A stretch of 64,000 nucleotides of DNA from Vogesella indigofera (GCF_028548395.1 NZ_JAQQLA010000011.1:6919-70918), one strand, 5' to 3'; positions 8,133-21,419 are shown, numbered from the stretch's first letter. Program-made: numbers and translations. Notes: generated from the letters alone by a model not told the origin.

Positions 8133-8212
8133 GGTGTCAATCTCCAATGTAAGCGGCACTTATAAGTTCTTGCGTGTAGCGCCGGACACAATTCGACAAA
8201 GGGTCGAAGTGA

Positions 8213-8914
8213 TTAGTTCGGGGCCAGTGGCGTTATTTCAAGCACCGTCACCTGTCCGTCGGCGATGCTGAAGGCGATGTTGCAGCCGGCCAGCCGCACG
8301 CCGTAGCGCCGCTGCGGGTCGTCCTGGTAGGCCGGGCGCGGGTCCTGCGCCAGCACTTCCTCGATCAGCTGCGCCAGCCACGCCGGGGCCTGCGGCCAGG
8401 CTTGTAGCTGCGCGCGGGCGGTCTCGCTCCAGCGCACCGCCAGCTGCGGCGGTGGGCCGTCGACGAAGCCGCCGCGGGCGTCGGGCTTGGCCTCCACGAA
8501 CGGGATGTAGGGCTTGATGTCCAGTACCGGCGTGCCGTCGAGCAGGTCGGCGCCGTTCAGCTGCAGCGTGACGCCGTGGCGGGTGTCGATGCCTTTGAGT
8601 TCCACCAGCGACAGCCCGAGGCCGTTGGGGCGGTGGGTGGCACGGCTGGCAAACACGCCGACCTTGCTGTTGCCGCCCAGCCGCGGCGGCCGCACCAGCG
8701 GCTGCCAACCGCGCGCCAGCGTGTCGTGGAACACGAAGGTCAGCCACACGTGGGAGAAGTCTTCCAGCCCGCGCACGCAGTCGGGCTGGTTGTAGGGTGG
8801 CAGCAATTCCAGCGTGACCGGGGCGGACGGGGCCAGCGCCGGCTGGCGCGGGATGCCGAATTTTTCCTGGTACGGCGAGCGGATGATGCCGACGGGGGTG
8901 ACTGAATATTCCAT
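8213..8914 (-). CDS. trmO: tRNA (N6-threonylcarbamoyladenosine(37)-N6)-methyltransferase TrmO
   Basis: Methylates N6 of t6A37 in tRNA-Thr using SAM (TsaA/YaeB/VirR family). The 233-residue protein has the family order: N-terminal VGIIRSPYQEKFGIPRQP, FSHVWLTFVFH, RPPRLGGNSKVGVFASRATHR (shown here in part as GVFASRATHRPNG), LDIKPYIPF and a C-terminal half with AYQDDPQRRYGVRL. I chose the ATG at 8914; the frame remains open upstream to 9076, but that part encodes no family sequence. It lies downstream of the OlsB-like gene, with a hairpin of two repeat words between them. Confidence 0.92.
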   Translation of the reverse strand: MEYSVTPVGIIRSPYQEKFGIPRQPALAPSAPVTLELLPPYNQPDCVRGLEDFSHVWLTFVFHDTLARGWQPLVRPPRLGGNSKVGVFASRATHRPNGLGLSLVELKGIDTRHGVTLQLNGADLLDGTPVLDIKPYIPFVEAKPDARGGFVDGPPPQLAVRWSETARAQLQAWPQAPAWLAQLIEEVLAQDPRPAYQDDPQRRYGVRLAGCNIAFSIADGQVTVLEITPLAPN

Positions 8915-8937
8915 CCCGCGATTGTAACAGCGCGCCA

Positions 8938-8972
8938 AAGGTTGGCCGCAAGGCGCAGGGGCGGCCAACCTG
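8938..8972 (-). terminator. inverted pair of AAGGTTGGCCGCAA words between the OlsB-like gene and trmO
   Basis: AAGGTTGGCCGCAA (8938-8951) faces a reverse copy (8959-8972) across a short loop. The hairpin sits 11 bases after the OlsB-like stop codon. It has only weak T-runs, so terminator function is inferred from its position. Confidence 0.5.
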
Positions 8973-8982
8973 GCGTCGTGGC

Positions 8983-9735
8983 TTAGCCGGCGGCGAAGTG
9001 CTTCTGGTGGCGCAGGTCGAGGCGGTTTATCGGCAGCAGCATGAAGAAATCGGCGCAGTTGAAATCCGGGTCCCACGCCGGCTCACCGCACACCCAGGCA
9101 CCGGCGCGCAGGTAGCCCTTGATCAGCGGCGGCAGCGGTGCCGGCGCGGCGTCGTCCTGTACCCGGTGCAGCGGCAGGGGCAGATGCGGCGTGACGCGCC
9201 ACTCCGGCGGTGCCAGATGCTTGCCTTCCAGCTGGCGATAGAGGCTGACCGCCTGATGGCCGCCGTCGGCAAGGCTGACGCTGGCGCAGCCGGCCAGGTA
9301 CTGGCCGCCCTGCTGCCGCACGTAGTCGGCGAGGCCGGCCCACAGCATGGCGATCACCGCGCCGCGGCGGTAATCCTTGTGCACGCAGGAGCGGCCGACC
9401 TCGATCACGTGGTCGCGGATGCCGGCCAGCCGCGACAGTTCGAATTCGTGCTCGGAATACAGCTGCGGCAGCTGCCGCGCCCTGTGCGGCGGCAGCATGC
9501 GGTAGGTGCCGACCACCTTGCCGCTGGCGTTGTCCTCCACCAGCAGGTGGTCGCAGTGGGCGTCGTAGTCGTCGCGGTCGATGCCTTCGGCGGCGGAGGC
9601 CAGTTGCGCGCCCATCTCGGTGGCAAACACCTGGTAGCGCAGCTTCTGCGCACGGCGGATGTCCTTGTCGCTGCGTGCCAGTCGCACGCTCAGACGGGGG
9701 GCGGTGCTGACCGCCAGTTGTTCGCTCAATTGCAT
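8983..9735 (-). CDS. OlsB-like L-ornithine N-alpha-acyltransferase (GNAT fold)
   Basis: Predicted acyl-ACP-dependent acyltransferase that makes lyso-ornithine lipid, the first step of ornithine-lipid synthesis, a phosphorus-free membrane lipid. The 250-residue protein has the hallmarks of the GNAT-related acyltransferase family: AQKLRYQVFATEMGA, the aspartate-rich DRDDYDAHCDHLLV, VVGTYRML, EVGRSCVHKDYRRG and LPPLIKGYLRAGAWVCGEPAWD near the end. No adjacent olsA is visible, so the second acylation step would have to be encoded elsewhere. Family assignment is firm; the exact acyl acceptor is inferred. Confidence 0.8.
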   Translation of the reverse strand: MQLSEQLAVSTAPRLSVRLARSDKDIRRAQKLRYQVFATEMGAQLASAAEGIDRDDYDAHCDHLLVEDNASGKVVGTYRMLPPHRARQLPQLYSEHEFELSRLAGIRDHVIEVGRSCVHKDYRRGAVIAMLWAGLADYVRQQGGQYLAGCASVSLADGGHQAVSLYRQLEGKHLAPPEWRVTPHLPLPLHRVQDDAAPAPLPPLIKGYLRAGAWVCGEPAWDPDFNCADFFMLLPINRLDLRHQKHFAAG

Positions 9736-10005
9736 GCTGCATTCCTGTGCGGGGTCGATGGCTGCATGCTAAACGCCGATTCTGACAGCGCCGTGTCCAG
9801 TCCATGAACGGCGGGTGACCGGGCGATGAAACCCTGATGACAGTCAGGGTGATGAAAATCAACGGCTTATCCGCGGTGGCGGATTTCGGTTACAATGTCC
9901 GGTTCTTTCCATAGCCGGGCAGGTGCTGCCGCTTGCGGCCAACCTTTAATACGGTGGCGGCACGGCGGCAACGGCTCACGGTCTTATTTAGCAGGCGGGC
10001 ATTTC

Positions 10006-11898
10006 ATGATTTATCCGACGACCTTTGACGTGATCGTGGTGGGCGGCGGCCATGCCGGTACCGAAGCCGCGCTGGCGGCCGCGCGCATGGGCTGCAGCAC
10101 CTTGCTGCTGACCCACAATATCGAGACGCTGGGGCAGATGTCGTGCAACCCGTCGATCGGCGGCATCGGCAAGGGTCATCTGGTAAAAGAAGTGGACGCG
10201 CTGGGCGGCGCCATGGCGCTGGCCACCGACATCGGCGGCATCCAGTTCCGCACCCTCAACGCCTCCAAGGGGCCGGCGGTGCGCGCCACTCGCGCCCAGG
10301 CCGACCGCGTGCTGTACAAGGCGGCCATCCGCGAGATGCTGGAAAACCAGCCCAACCTGACGCTGTTCCAGCAGCCGGTGGACGACCTGCTGATCGAGGG
10401 CGACCGTGTCGCCGGCGCCATCACCGCCATCGGCATCACCTTCCGCGGCAAGAGTGTGGTGCTCACCGCCGGCACCTTCCTGTCCGGCAAGATCCACGTC
10501 GGGCTGGAAAACTACAGCGGCGGCCGCGCCGGCGACGCTGCGGCGTCGACGCTGGGCGAGCGCCTGCGCGAGCTGAGCCTGCCGGTGGGCCGTCTCAAGA
10601 CCGGCACCCCGCCGCGCATCGACGGCCGCAGCATCGACTTCAGCGTGATGGAAGCGCAGCCGGGCGACACCCCGGAGCCGGTGTTCTCCTATCGCGGCAG
10701 CCGCGCGATGCACCCGAAACAGCTGCCGTGCTGGATCACCCACACCAACGAGCGTACCCACGACATCATCCGCAGCGGTTTTGCGCGCAGCCCGATGTTC
10801 ACCGGCGTGATCGAAGGCGTCGGCCCGCGCTACTGCCCGTCGATCGAGGACAAGATCAACCGCTTCGCCGACAAGGACAGCCACCAGATCTTCCTGGAGC
10901 CGGAAGGCCTGACTACTCACGAATACTATCCGAACGGGATTTCCACCAGCCTGCCGTTCGACATCCAGCTGGCGGCGGTGCGCTCCATTCCCGGACTGGA
11001 AAACGCGCACATCCTGCGCCCAGGCTACGCCATCGAGTACGACTACTTCGACCCGCGCGGCCTGAAGTCGACGCTGGAAACCAAGGCCATCCACGGCCTG
11101 TTCTTCGCCGGCCAGATCAACGGTACCACCGGCTATGAAGAAGCGGCGGCGCAGGGGCTGCTGGCCGGTCTCAACGCCGGTCTCTTCGCCCGCGAACAGG
11201 CCGGCTGGTGCCCGCGCCGCGACGAGGCCTACCTCGGCGTGCTGGTCGACGACCTGTCCACCATGGGCGTGTCCGAGCCGTACCGCATGTTCACCAGTCG
11301 CGCCGAGTTCCGCCTGCAGCTGCGCGAGGACAATGCCGACCTGCGCCTGACCGAGCTTGGCCGCAAGCTGGGGCTGGTCGGTGACGCACAGTGGGACGCG
11401 TTCTGCCGCAAGCGCGACGCGGTCGAGGCGGAAAAGCAGCGCCTGGCCACGCACTACGTGCACCCGGGCAAGCTGCAGCCGGGCGAGGACGAGGCAATGT
11501 TCGGCCAGAAGCTGGCGCGCGAGTACAGCCTGCACGACCTGCTGAAGCGCCCTAACGTCAACTATCGCCAGCTGATGACGCTGTCGCAGGCGGGGGAGGG
11601 CGTCGCCGACGAGGTAGTGGCGGAACAGGTCGAGATCCAGGTCAAGTATCAGGGCTACATCGACCGCCAGAACGAGGAGGTGGCCAAGCGCGAGCAACTC
11701 GACGACGTCAAGCTGCCGCTGGACATCGACTACGCGCTGGTGAAGGGGTTGTCGAAGGAAGTGTCGCAGAAACTCAACCAGCATCGCCCGGAGACGCTGG
11801 GCCAGGCCTCGCGCATCCAGGGCATCACCCCGGCGGCGATCGCGCTGCTGCTGGTGCACCTCAAACGCGGCTTCAGCGACGCCCGTCACGGCGCCTGA
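10006..11898 (+). CDS. mnmG: tRNA uridine-5-carboxymethylaminomethyl modification enzyme MnmG (GidA)
   Basis: FAD-binding partner of MnmE that adds the cmnm5 group to U34 of tRNAs. The 630-residue protein has the N-terminal dinucleotide-binding motif [14 protein letters not shown], the family signatures [15 protein letters not shown] and [13 protein letters not shown], the TGTPPRI segment, [16 protein letters not shown], and the C-terminal GidA-associated helical domain. The start at 10006 (MIYPTTFDV) is the conserved one; the frame extends upstream without similarity. It heads the classical mnmG-rsmG-parA-parB cluster that is often close to the replication origin. Confidence 0.98.
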   Translation: MIYPTTFDVIVVGGGHAGTEAALAAARMGCSTLLLTHNIETLGQMSCNPSIGGIGKGHLVKEVDALGGAMALATDIGGIQFRTLNASKGPAVRATRAQADRVLYKAAIREMLENQPNLTLFQQPVDDLLIEGDRVAGAITAIGITFRGKSVVLTAGTFLSGKIHVGLENYSGGRAGDAAASTLGERLRELSLPVGRLKTGTPPRIDGRSIDFSVMEAQPGDTPEPVFSYRGSRAMHPKQLPCWITHTNERTHDIIRSGFARSPMFTGVIEGVGPRYCPSIEDKINRFADKDSHQIFLEPEGLTTHEYYPNGISTSLPFDIQLAAVRSIPGLENAHILRPGYAIEYDYFDPRGLKSTLETKAIHGLFFAGQINGTTGYEEAAAQGLLAGLNAGLFAREQAGWCPRRDEAYLGVLVDDLSTMGVSEPYRMFTSRAEFRLQLREDNADLRLTELGRKLGLVGDAQWDAFCRKRDAVEAEKQRLATHYVHPGKLQPGEDEAMFGQKLAREYSLHDLLKRPNVNYRQLMTLSQAGEGVADEVVAEQVEIQVKYQGYIDRQNEEVAKREQLDDVKLPLDIDYALVKGLSKEVSQKLNQHRPETLGQASRIQGITPAAIALLLVHLKRGFSDARHGA

Positions 11899-11918
11899 AC
11901 GCCAAATTGCTGCACTGC

Positions 11919-11955
11919 GCTCCGAAGTGCCGACTTCGGGGCGCATTTGTTTTTG
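11919..11955 (+). terminator. probable terminator between mnmG and rsmG
   Basis: CCGAAGT and ACTTCGG pair around GCCG (11922-11939), extended by flanking GC pairs and followed by a T-rich stretch ending TTTGTTTTT. A TACAAT box at 11964-11969 may serve as the -10 of a promoter for rsmG-parAB. Confidence 0.65.
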
Positions 11956-12004
11956 ATACCCGTTACAATCGGGCTATTCGTTTCCAATCATTGCCCACTT
12001 CATC

Positions 12005-12631
12005 ATGACGCACCACGCAGAACTTACCCAAGGGTTGGCCGCAATCGGCCTGGAGCTGACGCCGGAGCAGATCACTCTGCTGGAGGGCTATCTTGGCCTG
12101 TTGGCCAAGTGGAACCAGACCTACAACCTGACCGCCATCCGCGAGGAAGAGCGCATGGTCAGCTACCACCTGCTCGACAGCCTGACGCTGGTGCCGCATC
12201 TGGCCGGCGGCACGCGCCTGCTCGACGTCGGCTCCGGTGGCGGCATGCCCGGCATCCCGGCGGCGATCGCACGCCCGGACCTGCAGGTGGTGGTGCTGGA
12301 CGCCAACCACAAGAAGACCACCTTCCTGCGCCAGGCGGTGATCGAGCTGAAGCTGCCGAACGTGGAAGTGATCACTGACCGCGTCGAGGCCTACCAGCCG
12401 GCGCAGAAGTTCGACCGCATCACCAGTCGCGCCTTCTCCGAGCTGGCCGAGTTCGTCAAGCTGTCCAAGCACCTGCTGGCCGACAGCGGCCAGTTCGTGG
12501 CGATGAAGGGGGTGTACCCGTACGAGGAAATCGCGCAGCTGCCGGAAGACTTCGCGGTATCCGAAGTGCTGCCGCTCTCCGTGCCTGGCCTCGATGCCGA
12601 GCGTCACCTCGTGCGCGTCGTCGCCAAATGA
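12005..12631 (+). CDS. rsmG: 16S rRNA (guanine527-N7)-methyltransferase RsmG (GidB)
   Basis: SAM-dependent enzyme that makes m7G527 in 16S rRNA. The 208-residue protein has the substrate-binding KWNQTYNLTAI segment, HLLDSLTL, the SAM-binding motif LLDVGSGGGMPGIP, and the ITSRAFSELAEFV segment of the family. The stop codon overlaps the parA start as ATGA, which implies translational coupling. A repeat word with one mismatch in its first bases (12031-12044) is read as the codons for GLAAIG near the N-terminus. Confidence 0.97.
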   Translation: MTHHAELTQGLAAIGLELTPEQITLLEGYLGLLAKWNQTYNLTAIREEERMVSYHLLDSLTLVPHLAGGTRLLDVGSGGGMPGIPAAIARPDLQVVVLDANHKKTTFLRQAVIELKLPNVEVITDRVEAYQPAQKFDRITSRAFSELAEFVKLSKHLLADSGQFVAMKGVYPYEEIAQLPEDFAVSEVLPLSVPGLDAERHLVRVVAK

Positions 12632-13419
12632 CGGCACGCATCATCGCGGTCGCCAACCAGAAAGGCGGCGTCGGCAAAACCACCACCGTGGTCAACCTGG
12701 CTGCCAGCCTGGCCGAGCAGGGCCGACGGGTGCTGATCGTTGATCTCGACCCGCAGGGCAATGCCACGATGGGCAGCGGCATCGACAAGAGCGCGCTGTC
12801 GCGCTCGGTCTACCACGTGCTGCTGGCCGAGCACGAGGTGGTCGAGGTGGTGCAGCCGGCGAAGCAGGGCGGTTACGATGTGCTGCCGGCCAACCGCGAC
12901 CTGTCGGCGGCCGAGGTCGAGCTGATGCAGGAGCTGGCGCGCGAAGCACGGCTGAAGAACGCGCTGGAGCAGGTGGCGGCCAACTACGACTACATCCTGA
13001 TCGACAGCCCGCCGTCGCTGAACCTGCTGACGTTGAACGGGCTGGTGGCAGCGCAGGGCGTGCTGATCCCGATGGTGTGCGAATACTACGCGCTGGAAGG
13101 GCTGACCGACCTGGTCAACACCCTGCGCAAGGTGCGATTGGCGGTCAATCCGAAAATCGAGATCATGGGCCTGCTGCGCACTATGTTTGATGCCCGTAGC
13201 AACCTGTCGCAACAGGTGTCGGAACAGCTGGCGCGCCACTTCGGCGACAAGGTGTTCGATACCGTCATCCCGCGCAACATCCGCCTGGCGGAGGCGCCCA
13301 GTCACGGCCTGCCGGCACTGATCTACGATCGCAATGCCCGTGGCGCCCAGGCGTACATCGCCCTCGCGGCGGAGCTGACTGCCCGTCTCGAACCGCAAAC
13401 AACCACAGCAGAACAATAA
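12628..13419 (+). CDS. parA: chromosome partitioning ATPase ParA (Soj)
   Basis: Walker-type ATPase that moves ParB-parS complexes and so segregates newly copied origins. The 263-residue protein has the deviant Walker A motif QKGGVGKTTT at about residues 11-20, the Walker A' LIVDLDPQGN, and the Walker B region YDYILIDSPPSL. The length and lack of an N-terminal HTH mark it as the chromosomal type. It overlaps rsmG by 4 bases and lies 2 bases before parB, so the three genes form one operon. Confidence 0.97.
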   Translation: MTARIIAVANQKGGVGKTTTVVNLAASLAEQGRRVLIVDLDPQGNATMGSGIDKSALSRSVYHVLLAEHEVVEVVQPAKQGGYDVLPANRDLSAAEVELMQELAREARLKNALEQVAANYDYILIDSPPSLNLLTLNGLVAAQGVLIPMVCEYYALEGLTDLVNTLRKVRLAVNPKIEIMGLLRTMFDARSNLSQQVSEQLARHFGDKVFDTVIPRNIRLAEAPSHGLPALIYDRNARGAQAYIALAAELTARLEPQTTTAEQ

Positions 13420-13421
13420 AG

Positions 13422-14279
13422 ATGGCCAAACTCAAAGGACTGGGCCGCGGTCTTGACGCGCTGCTCTCCACCGTCGAATCCGTTGACGACCGCCTGACCG
13501 CATTGGCGATTGAGCGCATCCGTCCCGGTAAGTACCAGCCGCGCAGCCAGATCGACGACGCCGCACTGGAAGAGCTGACGGCCTCGATCCGCGCCCAGGG
13601 CGTGATCCAGCCGGTGGTGGTGCGCGAGGTCGGCCTCGGCGACTACGAGCTGATCGCCGGCGAGCGCCGCTGGCGTGCCAGCCGCAAGGCCGGTCTGGCC
13701 GAGATTCCGGCGGTGATCCGCTGTGTTTCCGACGAGGCGGCGCTGGCGATGGGGCTGATCGAGAATATCCAGCGCCAGGAGCTGGACCCGATCGAGGAAG
13801 CGCGTGGCCTGAAGCGGCTGATCGACGAGTTTGCCCTCACCCACGAGGCGGCCGCCGAGGCGGTCGGCCGTTCGCGCAGCGCGGTCAGCAACCTGCTGCG
13901 GCTACTGGCGCTACCGGAGCCGGTGCAGCAGATGCTGCACGATGGTCGTCTGGAAATGGGGCATGCCCGGGCATTGCTGCCGCTGCCGGTGCTGGAACAG
14001 ATCAGCCTGGCGCATCAGATTGCCGCCGACGGCCTCACCGTGCGCGAGGTAGAACAAAAAGCGCAACAGCAGGACGGCAAGGTTGGCCGCAAACCGGCCG
14101 CGCCGGTACGGCAGGATGCCGACGTGCGCCGGCTGGCGGAAACGCTGTCCGAACAGCTGGGCATGAGCGTCAGTTTGCGCAATGCGGCGCGCGGCAACGG
14201 CAAGCTGATCATCGAATATGCAAATCTGGATGAACTTGACCGGCTGCTGGAAAAACTGCAAGCAAAATCAAAGTTGTGA
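13422..14279 (+). CDS. parB: chromosome partitioning protein ParB (Spo0J)
   Basis: CTPase and DNA clamp that loads at parS sites. The 285-residue protein has the N-terminal GLGRGLDALL segment that contacts ParA, the ParB/Srx nucleotide-binding motif GERRWRASRKAGL, the ENIQRQELDPIEEA segment, the HTH (AAEAVGRSRSAVSNLLRLL), a linker and a C-terminal dimerization domain. The linker includes a GKVGRK segment encoded by an exact repeat word (14079-14092). I searched by eye for the parS consensus TGTTTCACGTGAAACA and found no copy in the window. Confidence 0.97.
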   Translation: MAKLKGLGRGLDALLSTVESVDDRLTALAIERIRPGKYQPRSQIDDAALEELTASIRAQGVIQPVVVREVGLGDYELIAGERRWRASRKAGLAEIPAVIRCVSDEAALAMGLIENIQRQELDPIEEARGLKRLIDEFALTHEAAAEAVGRSRSAVSNLLRLLALPEPVQQMLHDGRLEMGHARALLPLPVLEQISLAHQIAADGLTVREVEQKAQQQDGKVGRKPAAPVRQDADVRRLAETLSEQLGMSVSLRNAARGNGKLIIEYANLDELDRLLEKLQAKSKL

Positions 14280-14316
14280 GCCGGGTTTTGGCCATAAACA
14301 GCGGAACGAAGCAAAG

Positions 14317-14346
14317 TTGACGCTTTCGTCACGTCAAGCCTATAAT
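14317..14346 (+). promoter_or_regulatory. sigma70 promoter of the atp operon
   Basis: TTGACG (14317-14322) and TATAAT (14341-14346) are 18 bp apart, 25 bases before the atpI start. No other gene follows parB before the atp operon, so this is the likely main promoter of the ATP synthase genes. Confidence 0.8.
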
Positions 14347-14370
14347 CGTCCGATTTTTTACGATTCAGAC

Positions 14371-15556
<1,186 letters not shown>

Positions 15557-15619
15557 TTTAACGATTTTCTTAGTACCTTTTTTCAAACCATCCTTGCACT
15601 TAGTCTTTAGGAGATTTAA

Positions 15620-15907
<288 letters not shown>

Positions 15908-15956
15908 TTTTTAACGCAAGCGGTTGTTGTCGTAACCCCACTGGAGGAAAACAAGC

Positions 15957-16427
15957 GTGGAATTCAATGCAACACTACTAGGCCAGGCGATCACGTTCGC
16001 TATCCTGGTATGGTTCACCATGAAGTTTGTTTGGCCTCCGCTTACCAACATGATGGACGAGCGTGCCAAGCGTATTGCTGATGGCTTGGCCGCTGCAGAG
16101 CGTGGCAAACAGGATCTGGAAGCAGCCGAAAAGCGCGTTGCTGACGAACTTCGTCAGGCAAAACAACAAGCTACCGAGCTGATTCTGGCCGCTGAAAAGC
16201 GTGCCAACCAGATCGTGGATGAAGCCAAGGACGCAGCTCGCACCGAAGGTGCAAAGCTGGTGGCGGACGCGAAGGCCCAAATCGATCAGGAAGTTTTGCG
16301 TGCCAAGGAGTCGCTGCGTGAGCAGGTTGCCTCCCTGGCCGTGAGCGGCGCGGAAAAAATCCTGCGCAAAGAGATCGATGCAGCCAAGCACGCTGATCTG
16401 TTAGCTTCCATCAAAGCGGAGTTTTAA
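15957..16427 (+). CDS. atpF: ATP synthase Fo subunit b
   Basis: Peripheral stalk subunit of 156 residues. It has one N-terminal membrane helix (about 5-25, [19 protein letters not shown]) and then a long, charged, alanine-rich coiled coil that dimerizes and binds subunit delta. It begins with GTG at 15957, supported by GGAGGA at 15943-15948. It ends 7 bases before atpH. Confidence 0.97.
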   Translation: MEFNATLLGQAITFAILVWFTMKFVWPPLTNMMDERAKRIADGLAAAERGKQDLEAAEKRVADELRQAKQQATELILAAEKRANQIVDEAKDAARTEGAKLVADAKAQIDQEVLRAKESLREQVASLAVSGAEKILRKEIDAAKHADLLASIKAEF

Positions 16428-16434
16428 ACAACTC

Positions 16435-16971
16435 ATGGCAGAACTTATTACCGTAGCAAGGCCCTATGCCGAAGCGGTATACAGCCTGGCCGCCGAGCAG
16501 CAGTCGCAGGCCAAATGGTCTGAAGCGCTCGCGTGGCTGGCTGCCATGGTGACAAACCCGGACGTGGCCCAGGTGGTCACCAACCCGAAACATACCGCGC
16601 AAGAGGTTGAGGCGCTGTTGTTGGACGTGTTGGGTGAACGTGGTAGTGACGACATCAAGAAGTTTGTTGTCACCCTCATCGAAAACCGCCGTCTGACATT
16701 GTTACCGGAAATTGCTGGCCAGTTTGAACAGCTCCGAGCCAAGTCCGAGGGAGTCGTCGACGCAGTCGTCGAATCGGCTTTCCCGCTGACCGAAGCTCAG
16801 CAAACCGATCTGATCGCCGCGCTTACCAAGAAGTATGGCAAGACCGTACGAATTGAAGTGCGCGAAGCTGCCGAGCTTATCGGCGGCGTACGCATTTTGA
16901 TCGGTGATGACGTGATTGATGCGTCTGTGAGCGGCAAACTGCACGCAATGGCGGCAAGCCTCAAGAATTAG
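16435..16971 (+). CDS. atpH: ATP synthase F1 subunit delta
   Basis: Links the F1 head to the peripheral b stalk (OSCP family). The 178-residue protein begins [16 protein letters not shown], has an N-terminal helical bundle and ends in the conserved [20 protein letters not shown] segment. It is 7 bases after atpF and 8 before atpA, as in other proteobacterial atp operons. Confidence 0.97.
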   Translation: MAELITVARPYAEAVYSLAAEQQSQAKWSEALAWLAAMVTNPDVAQVVTNPKHTAQEVEALLLDVLGERGSDDIKKFVVTLIENRRLTLLPEIAGQFEQLRAKSEGVVDAVVESAFPLTEAQQTDLIAALTKKYGKTVRIEVREAAELIGGVRILIGDDVIDASVSGKLHAMAASLKN

Positions 16972-16979
16972 GAGAGATC

Positions 16980-18521
16980 ATGCAGTTGAACCCCTCTGAA
17001 ATCAGTGACCTGATCAAGGCGAAGATTCAGAACCTGTCCGAAGGTGTAGAGACGCGTACCAAAGGTACCGTGATCTCCGTGACCGACGGTATCGTTCGTA
17101 TCCACGGCCTGACAGACGTGATGCAGGGTGAAATGCTCGAGTTCTCGGGCAACACCTTTGGCCTGGCCATGAACCTGGAGCGTGACTCCGTTGGTGCCGT
17201 GATCCTGGGCGAGTACGAGCACATCTCCGAAGGTCAGGAAGTTAAGTGTACCGGTCGCATTCTGGAAGTGCCGGTAGGTCCTGAGCTGGTTGGCCGCGTG
17301 GTAAACGCGCTGGGTCAGCCGATCGATGGTAAAGGTCCGATCAACGCGACCAAATCCTCCCCGATCGAAAAGATTGCTCCGGGCGTGATTGCCCGTCAGT
17401 CCGTTTCGCAGCCTATGCAAACCGGCCTGAAGTCGATCGACGCCATGGTGCCGGTTGGCCGTGGTCAGCGTGAGCTGATCATTGGCGACCGTCAGACAGG
17501 CAAAACTGCTGTCGCACTGGACGCGATTGTTAACCAGAAAGGCACCGGCGTTGTCTGCATCTACGTAGCCGTAGGTCAGAAAGCATCGTCGATCGCCAAC
17601 GTGGTTCGCAAACTGGAAGAGCACGGCGCACTGGCCCACACCATCGTGGTTGCCGCGACCGCTTCCGAAGCTGCTGCGCTGCAGTTCATTGCCCCGTACT
17701 CCGGTTGCGCAATGGGCGAATACTTCCGCGACATCGGTGAAGATGCGCTGATCGTATACGATGACCTGTCGAAACAGGCTGTTGCCTACCGTCAGATCTC
17801 GCTGCTGCTGCGTCGTCCACCGGGCCGTGAAGCCTACCCTGGCGACGTATTCTACCTGCACTCCCGTCTGCTGGAACGCGCTTCCCGCATCAACGAGGAC
17901 GAGGTAGAGAAGCTGACTGGTGGCGCCGTCAAAGGCAAAACCGGCTCGCTGACCGCGCTGCCGATCATCGAAACCCAGGCTGGTGACGTTTCCGCCTTCG
18001 TTCCGACCAACGTGATTTCGATTACCGACGGTCAGATCTTCCTGGAAACCGACCTGTTCAACGCCGGTATCCGTCCTGCGATCAACGCCGGTATCTCGGT
18101 GTCGCGCGTGGGTGGTGCAGCTCAGACCAAAGTCATCAAGAAACTGGGCGGTGGTATTCGTCTGGCTCTGGCCCAGTATCGCGAACTGGCTGCGTTCTCG
18201 CAGTTTGCTTCCGACCTGGACGAAGCAACCCGCAAGCAGCTGCAGCACGGTGAGGTGGTTACCGAACTGATGAAGCAGAAGCAGTTCTCGACCCTGTCTA
18301 CCGCCGAAATGGCGCTGACACTGTGGTCGGTGAACAAGGGTTACTACGAAGATGTGCCGGTGAAGAGCGCGTTGGCTTTCGAAGCCGCCTTCCTGGCCTA
18401 TGTTCGCGCCAACCATGCTGACGTACTGGCTGCAACGGATGCGAGCGGTGACCTGTCTGCCGACAACGAAAAAGTACTGGCCTCGGCGATCGCGTCGTTC
18501 AAGGCTGGCTACAGTTTCTAA
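16980..18521 (+). CDS. atpA: ATP synthase F1 subunit alpha
   Basis: Non-catalytic nucleotide-binding subunit of the F1 hexamer. The 513-residue protein has the P-loop GDRQTGKTA (about residues 169-177), the [13 protein letters not shown] Walker B region and the [13 protein letters not shown] signature. AGGAGA precedes the ATG. Length and motif spacing match other proteobacterial alpha subunits. Confidence 0.98.
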   Translation: MQLNPSEISDLIKAKIQNLSEGVETRTKGTVISVTDGIVRIHGLTDVMQGEMLEFSGNTFGLAMNLERDSVGAVILGEYEHISEGQEVKCTGRILEVPVGPELVGRVVNALGQPIDGKGPINATKSSPIEKIAPGVIARQSVSQPMQTGLKSIDAMVPVGRGQRELIIGDRQTGKTAVALDAIVNQKGTGVVCIYVAVGQKASSIANVVRKLEEHGALAHTIVVAATASEAAALQFIAPYSGCAMGEYFRDIGEDALIVYDDLSKQAVAYRQISLLLRRPPGREAYPGDVFYLHSRLLERASRINEDEVEKLTGGAVKGKTGSLTALPIIETQAGDVSAFVPTNVISITDGQIFLETDLFNAGIRPAINAGISVSRVGGAAQTKVIKKLGGGIRLALAQYRELAAFSQFASDLDEATRKQLQHGEVVTELMKQKQFSTLSTAEMALTLWSVNKGYYEDVPVKSALAFEAAFLAYVRANHADVLAATDASGDLSADNEKVLASAIASFKAGYSF

Positions 18522-18565
18522 ACTGAGTCTTTCGGACAACCTCGAGTTAAAGAAAGGTTCGGGAT

Positions 18566-19432
18566 ATGGCAGTCGGTAAAGAGATTCTCACCAAGATCCG
18601 AAGCGTGCAGAACACGCAGAAGATCACCCGCGCTATGCAAATGGTGTCAACCTCCAAGATGCGCAAAACGCAAGAGCGTATGCGCGCTGCCCGTCCTTAC
18701 GCCGAGAAGGTGCGCTCCGTTATGGCGCACCTGGCTTCGGCCAACACGGATCTGGAGCACCCACTGCTTGCACGTCGTGACGTTATCAAGCGTGCTGGTA
18801 TTCTGTTGATCACTTCGGACAAAGGCCTTTGCGGTGGCTTAAACGCCAATACCCTGAAGCGCTTTTATGCCAAAGTCAGCGAACTGCAAGCGCAAGATGT
18901 CGCAGTTGACGTCTGCGCCATCGGCCAGAAAGGCCTTGCAGCATGCCAGCGTGCCAAACTGAACGTTGTGGCAAGTGCGGTTCAGCTGGGCGATGTGCCC
19001 AAGCTGGAAAAATTGATCGGCCCGCTTACAGTACTGCTGAAACAGTATGCTGAAGGCGAACTGGATGCGGTTTATATCGTGTATTCCCGTTTCATCAACA
19101 CGATGAAGCAGGAGCCAGCCCTGGAACAACTGTTGCCGTTGACCGACGAGCATATGGTATCGGAGCACACCCATTCGTGGGACTACCTCTACGAGCCGAA
19201 TGCCACTGACGTGATGGAGTTCCTGGTGAAGCGTTATCTGGAGTCCGTGGTGTACCAGTCTGTGGCGGAAAACATTGCTTCCGAGCAAGCCGCCCGTATG
19301 GTCGCCATGAAGGCTGCAACCGATAACGCGGGTAATGCGATCAAGCAACTGCGTCTTGTGTATAACAAGTCGCGTCAGGCAGCAATTACCAAAGAGCTGT
19401 CCGAGATCGTGTCTGGTGCCGCTGCGGTATAA
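18566..19432 (+). CDS. atpG: ATP synthase F1 subunit gamma
   Basis: Central rotor shaft of F1. The 288-residue protein has the N-terminal [23 protein letters not shown] helix and the C-terminal [33 protein letters not shown] helix, which form the coiled-coil shaft; both are highly conserved. It is preceded by AAAGAAAGG and lies in the usual place between atpA and atpD. Confidence 0.98.
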   Translation: MAVGKEILTKIRSVQNTQKITRAMQMVSTSKMRKTQERMRAARPYAEKVRSVMAHLASANTDLEHPLLARRDVIKRAGILLITSDKGLCGGLNANTLKRFYAKVSELQAQDVAVDVCAIGQKGLAACQRAKLNVVASAVQLGDVPKLEKLIGPLTVLLKQYAEGELDAVYIVYSRFINTMKQEPALEQLLPLTDEHMVSEHTHSWDYLYEPNATDVMEFLVKRYLESVVYQSVAENIASEQAARMVAMKAATDNAGNAIKQLRLVYNKSRQAAITKELSEIVSGAAAV

Positions 19433-19465
19433 CCGTCGCAGGACTGTAAAAGTTTATTGAGTTAG

Positions 19466-20869
<1,404 letters not shown>

Positions 20870-20884
20870 TCAAGGAGAGGGCTA

Positions 20885-21307
20885 ATGGCCAAGATGCATG
20901 TGGAAGTGGTCAGTACCGAACAGCAGATCTACTCTGGTGAAGCCGAATTTCTGGTGGCGCCGGCTCAGGAAGGCGAGATCGGTATTTATCCACGTCACGT
21001 GCCGCTGTTGACCCGTATCAAGCCAGGCCTGTTGCGTTTGACAGTGCCTGGTTCCAAGGAAGAAGTGCTGGTGGCGGTATCCGGTGGCATGATGGAAGTG
21101 CAACCTAACCACATCACGGTTCTTGCGGATACGGCGATTCGCGGTGAGGATCTCGACGAAGCGCGTGCGGCAGAAGCCAAACGTACTGCTGAGGATGCCC
21201 TCAAGCATGCGGCCAGTGATCAAGACACGGCGAAAGCACAAGCTGCTCTGGCTTCTGCGATTGCCCAGCTCAAGGCACTGGAGTATCTGCGCAAGCGCGT
21301 GCACTAA
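20885..21307 (+). CDS. atpC: ATP synthase F1 subunit epsilon
   Basis: Rotor subunit that couples gamma to the c-ring and can inhibit ATP hydrolysis. The 140-residue protein has the N-terminal beta sandwich (MHVEVVSTEQQIYSGEAEF, GEIGIYPRHVPLL, GGMMEVQPNHITVLADTA) and a C-terminal pair of helices. It is the last gene of the operon, followed directly by a strong terminator. Confidence 0.97.
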   Translation: MAKMHVEVVSTEQQIYSGEAEFLVAPAQEGEIGIYPRHVPLLTRIKPGLLRLTVPGSKEEVLVAVSGGMMEVQPNHITVLADTAIRGEDLDEARAAEAKRTAEDALKHAASDQDTAKAQAALASAIAQLKALEYLRKRVH

Positions 21308-21333
21308 GCGCGTCAGCGTTTGCTGTATAGTTC

Positions 21334-21362
21334 AGGCTGTCACTCCGGTGACAGCCTTTTTC
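21334..21362 (+). terminator. terminator of the atp operon
   Basis: A 10-bp stem AGGCTGTCAC/GTGACAGCCT with loop TCCG is followed by TTTTTC, 26 bases after the atpC stop codon. Confidence 0.92.
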
Positions 21363-21419
21363 ATTTCTGGATAGACAGGCATACTCGCCGCCTGGCTATT
21401 GTCATTATCTGGACTGTTC

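Noticed and set aside
9736-14279. Replication origin near mnmG-rsmG-parAB
   Set aside because: The gene set is often origin-proximal, but I see no dnaA, no cluster of TTATCCACA boxes and no parS site here.
16688-16697. GCCGTCTGAC, nine of ten bases of the Neisseria uptake word GCCGTCTGAA
   Set aside because: A single near match within atpH codons; no exact copy was seen, so this genome does not use that dialect in the window.
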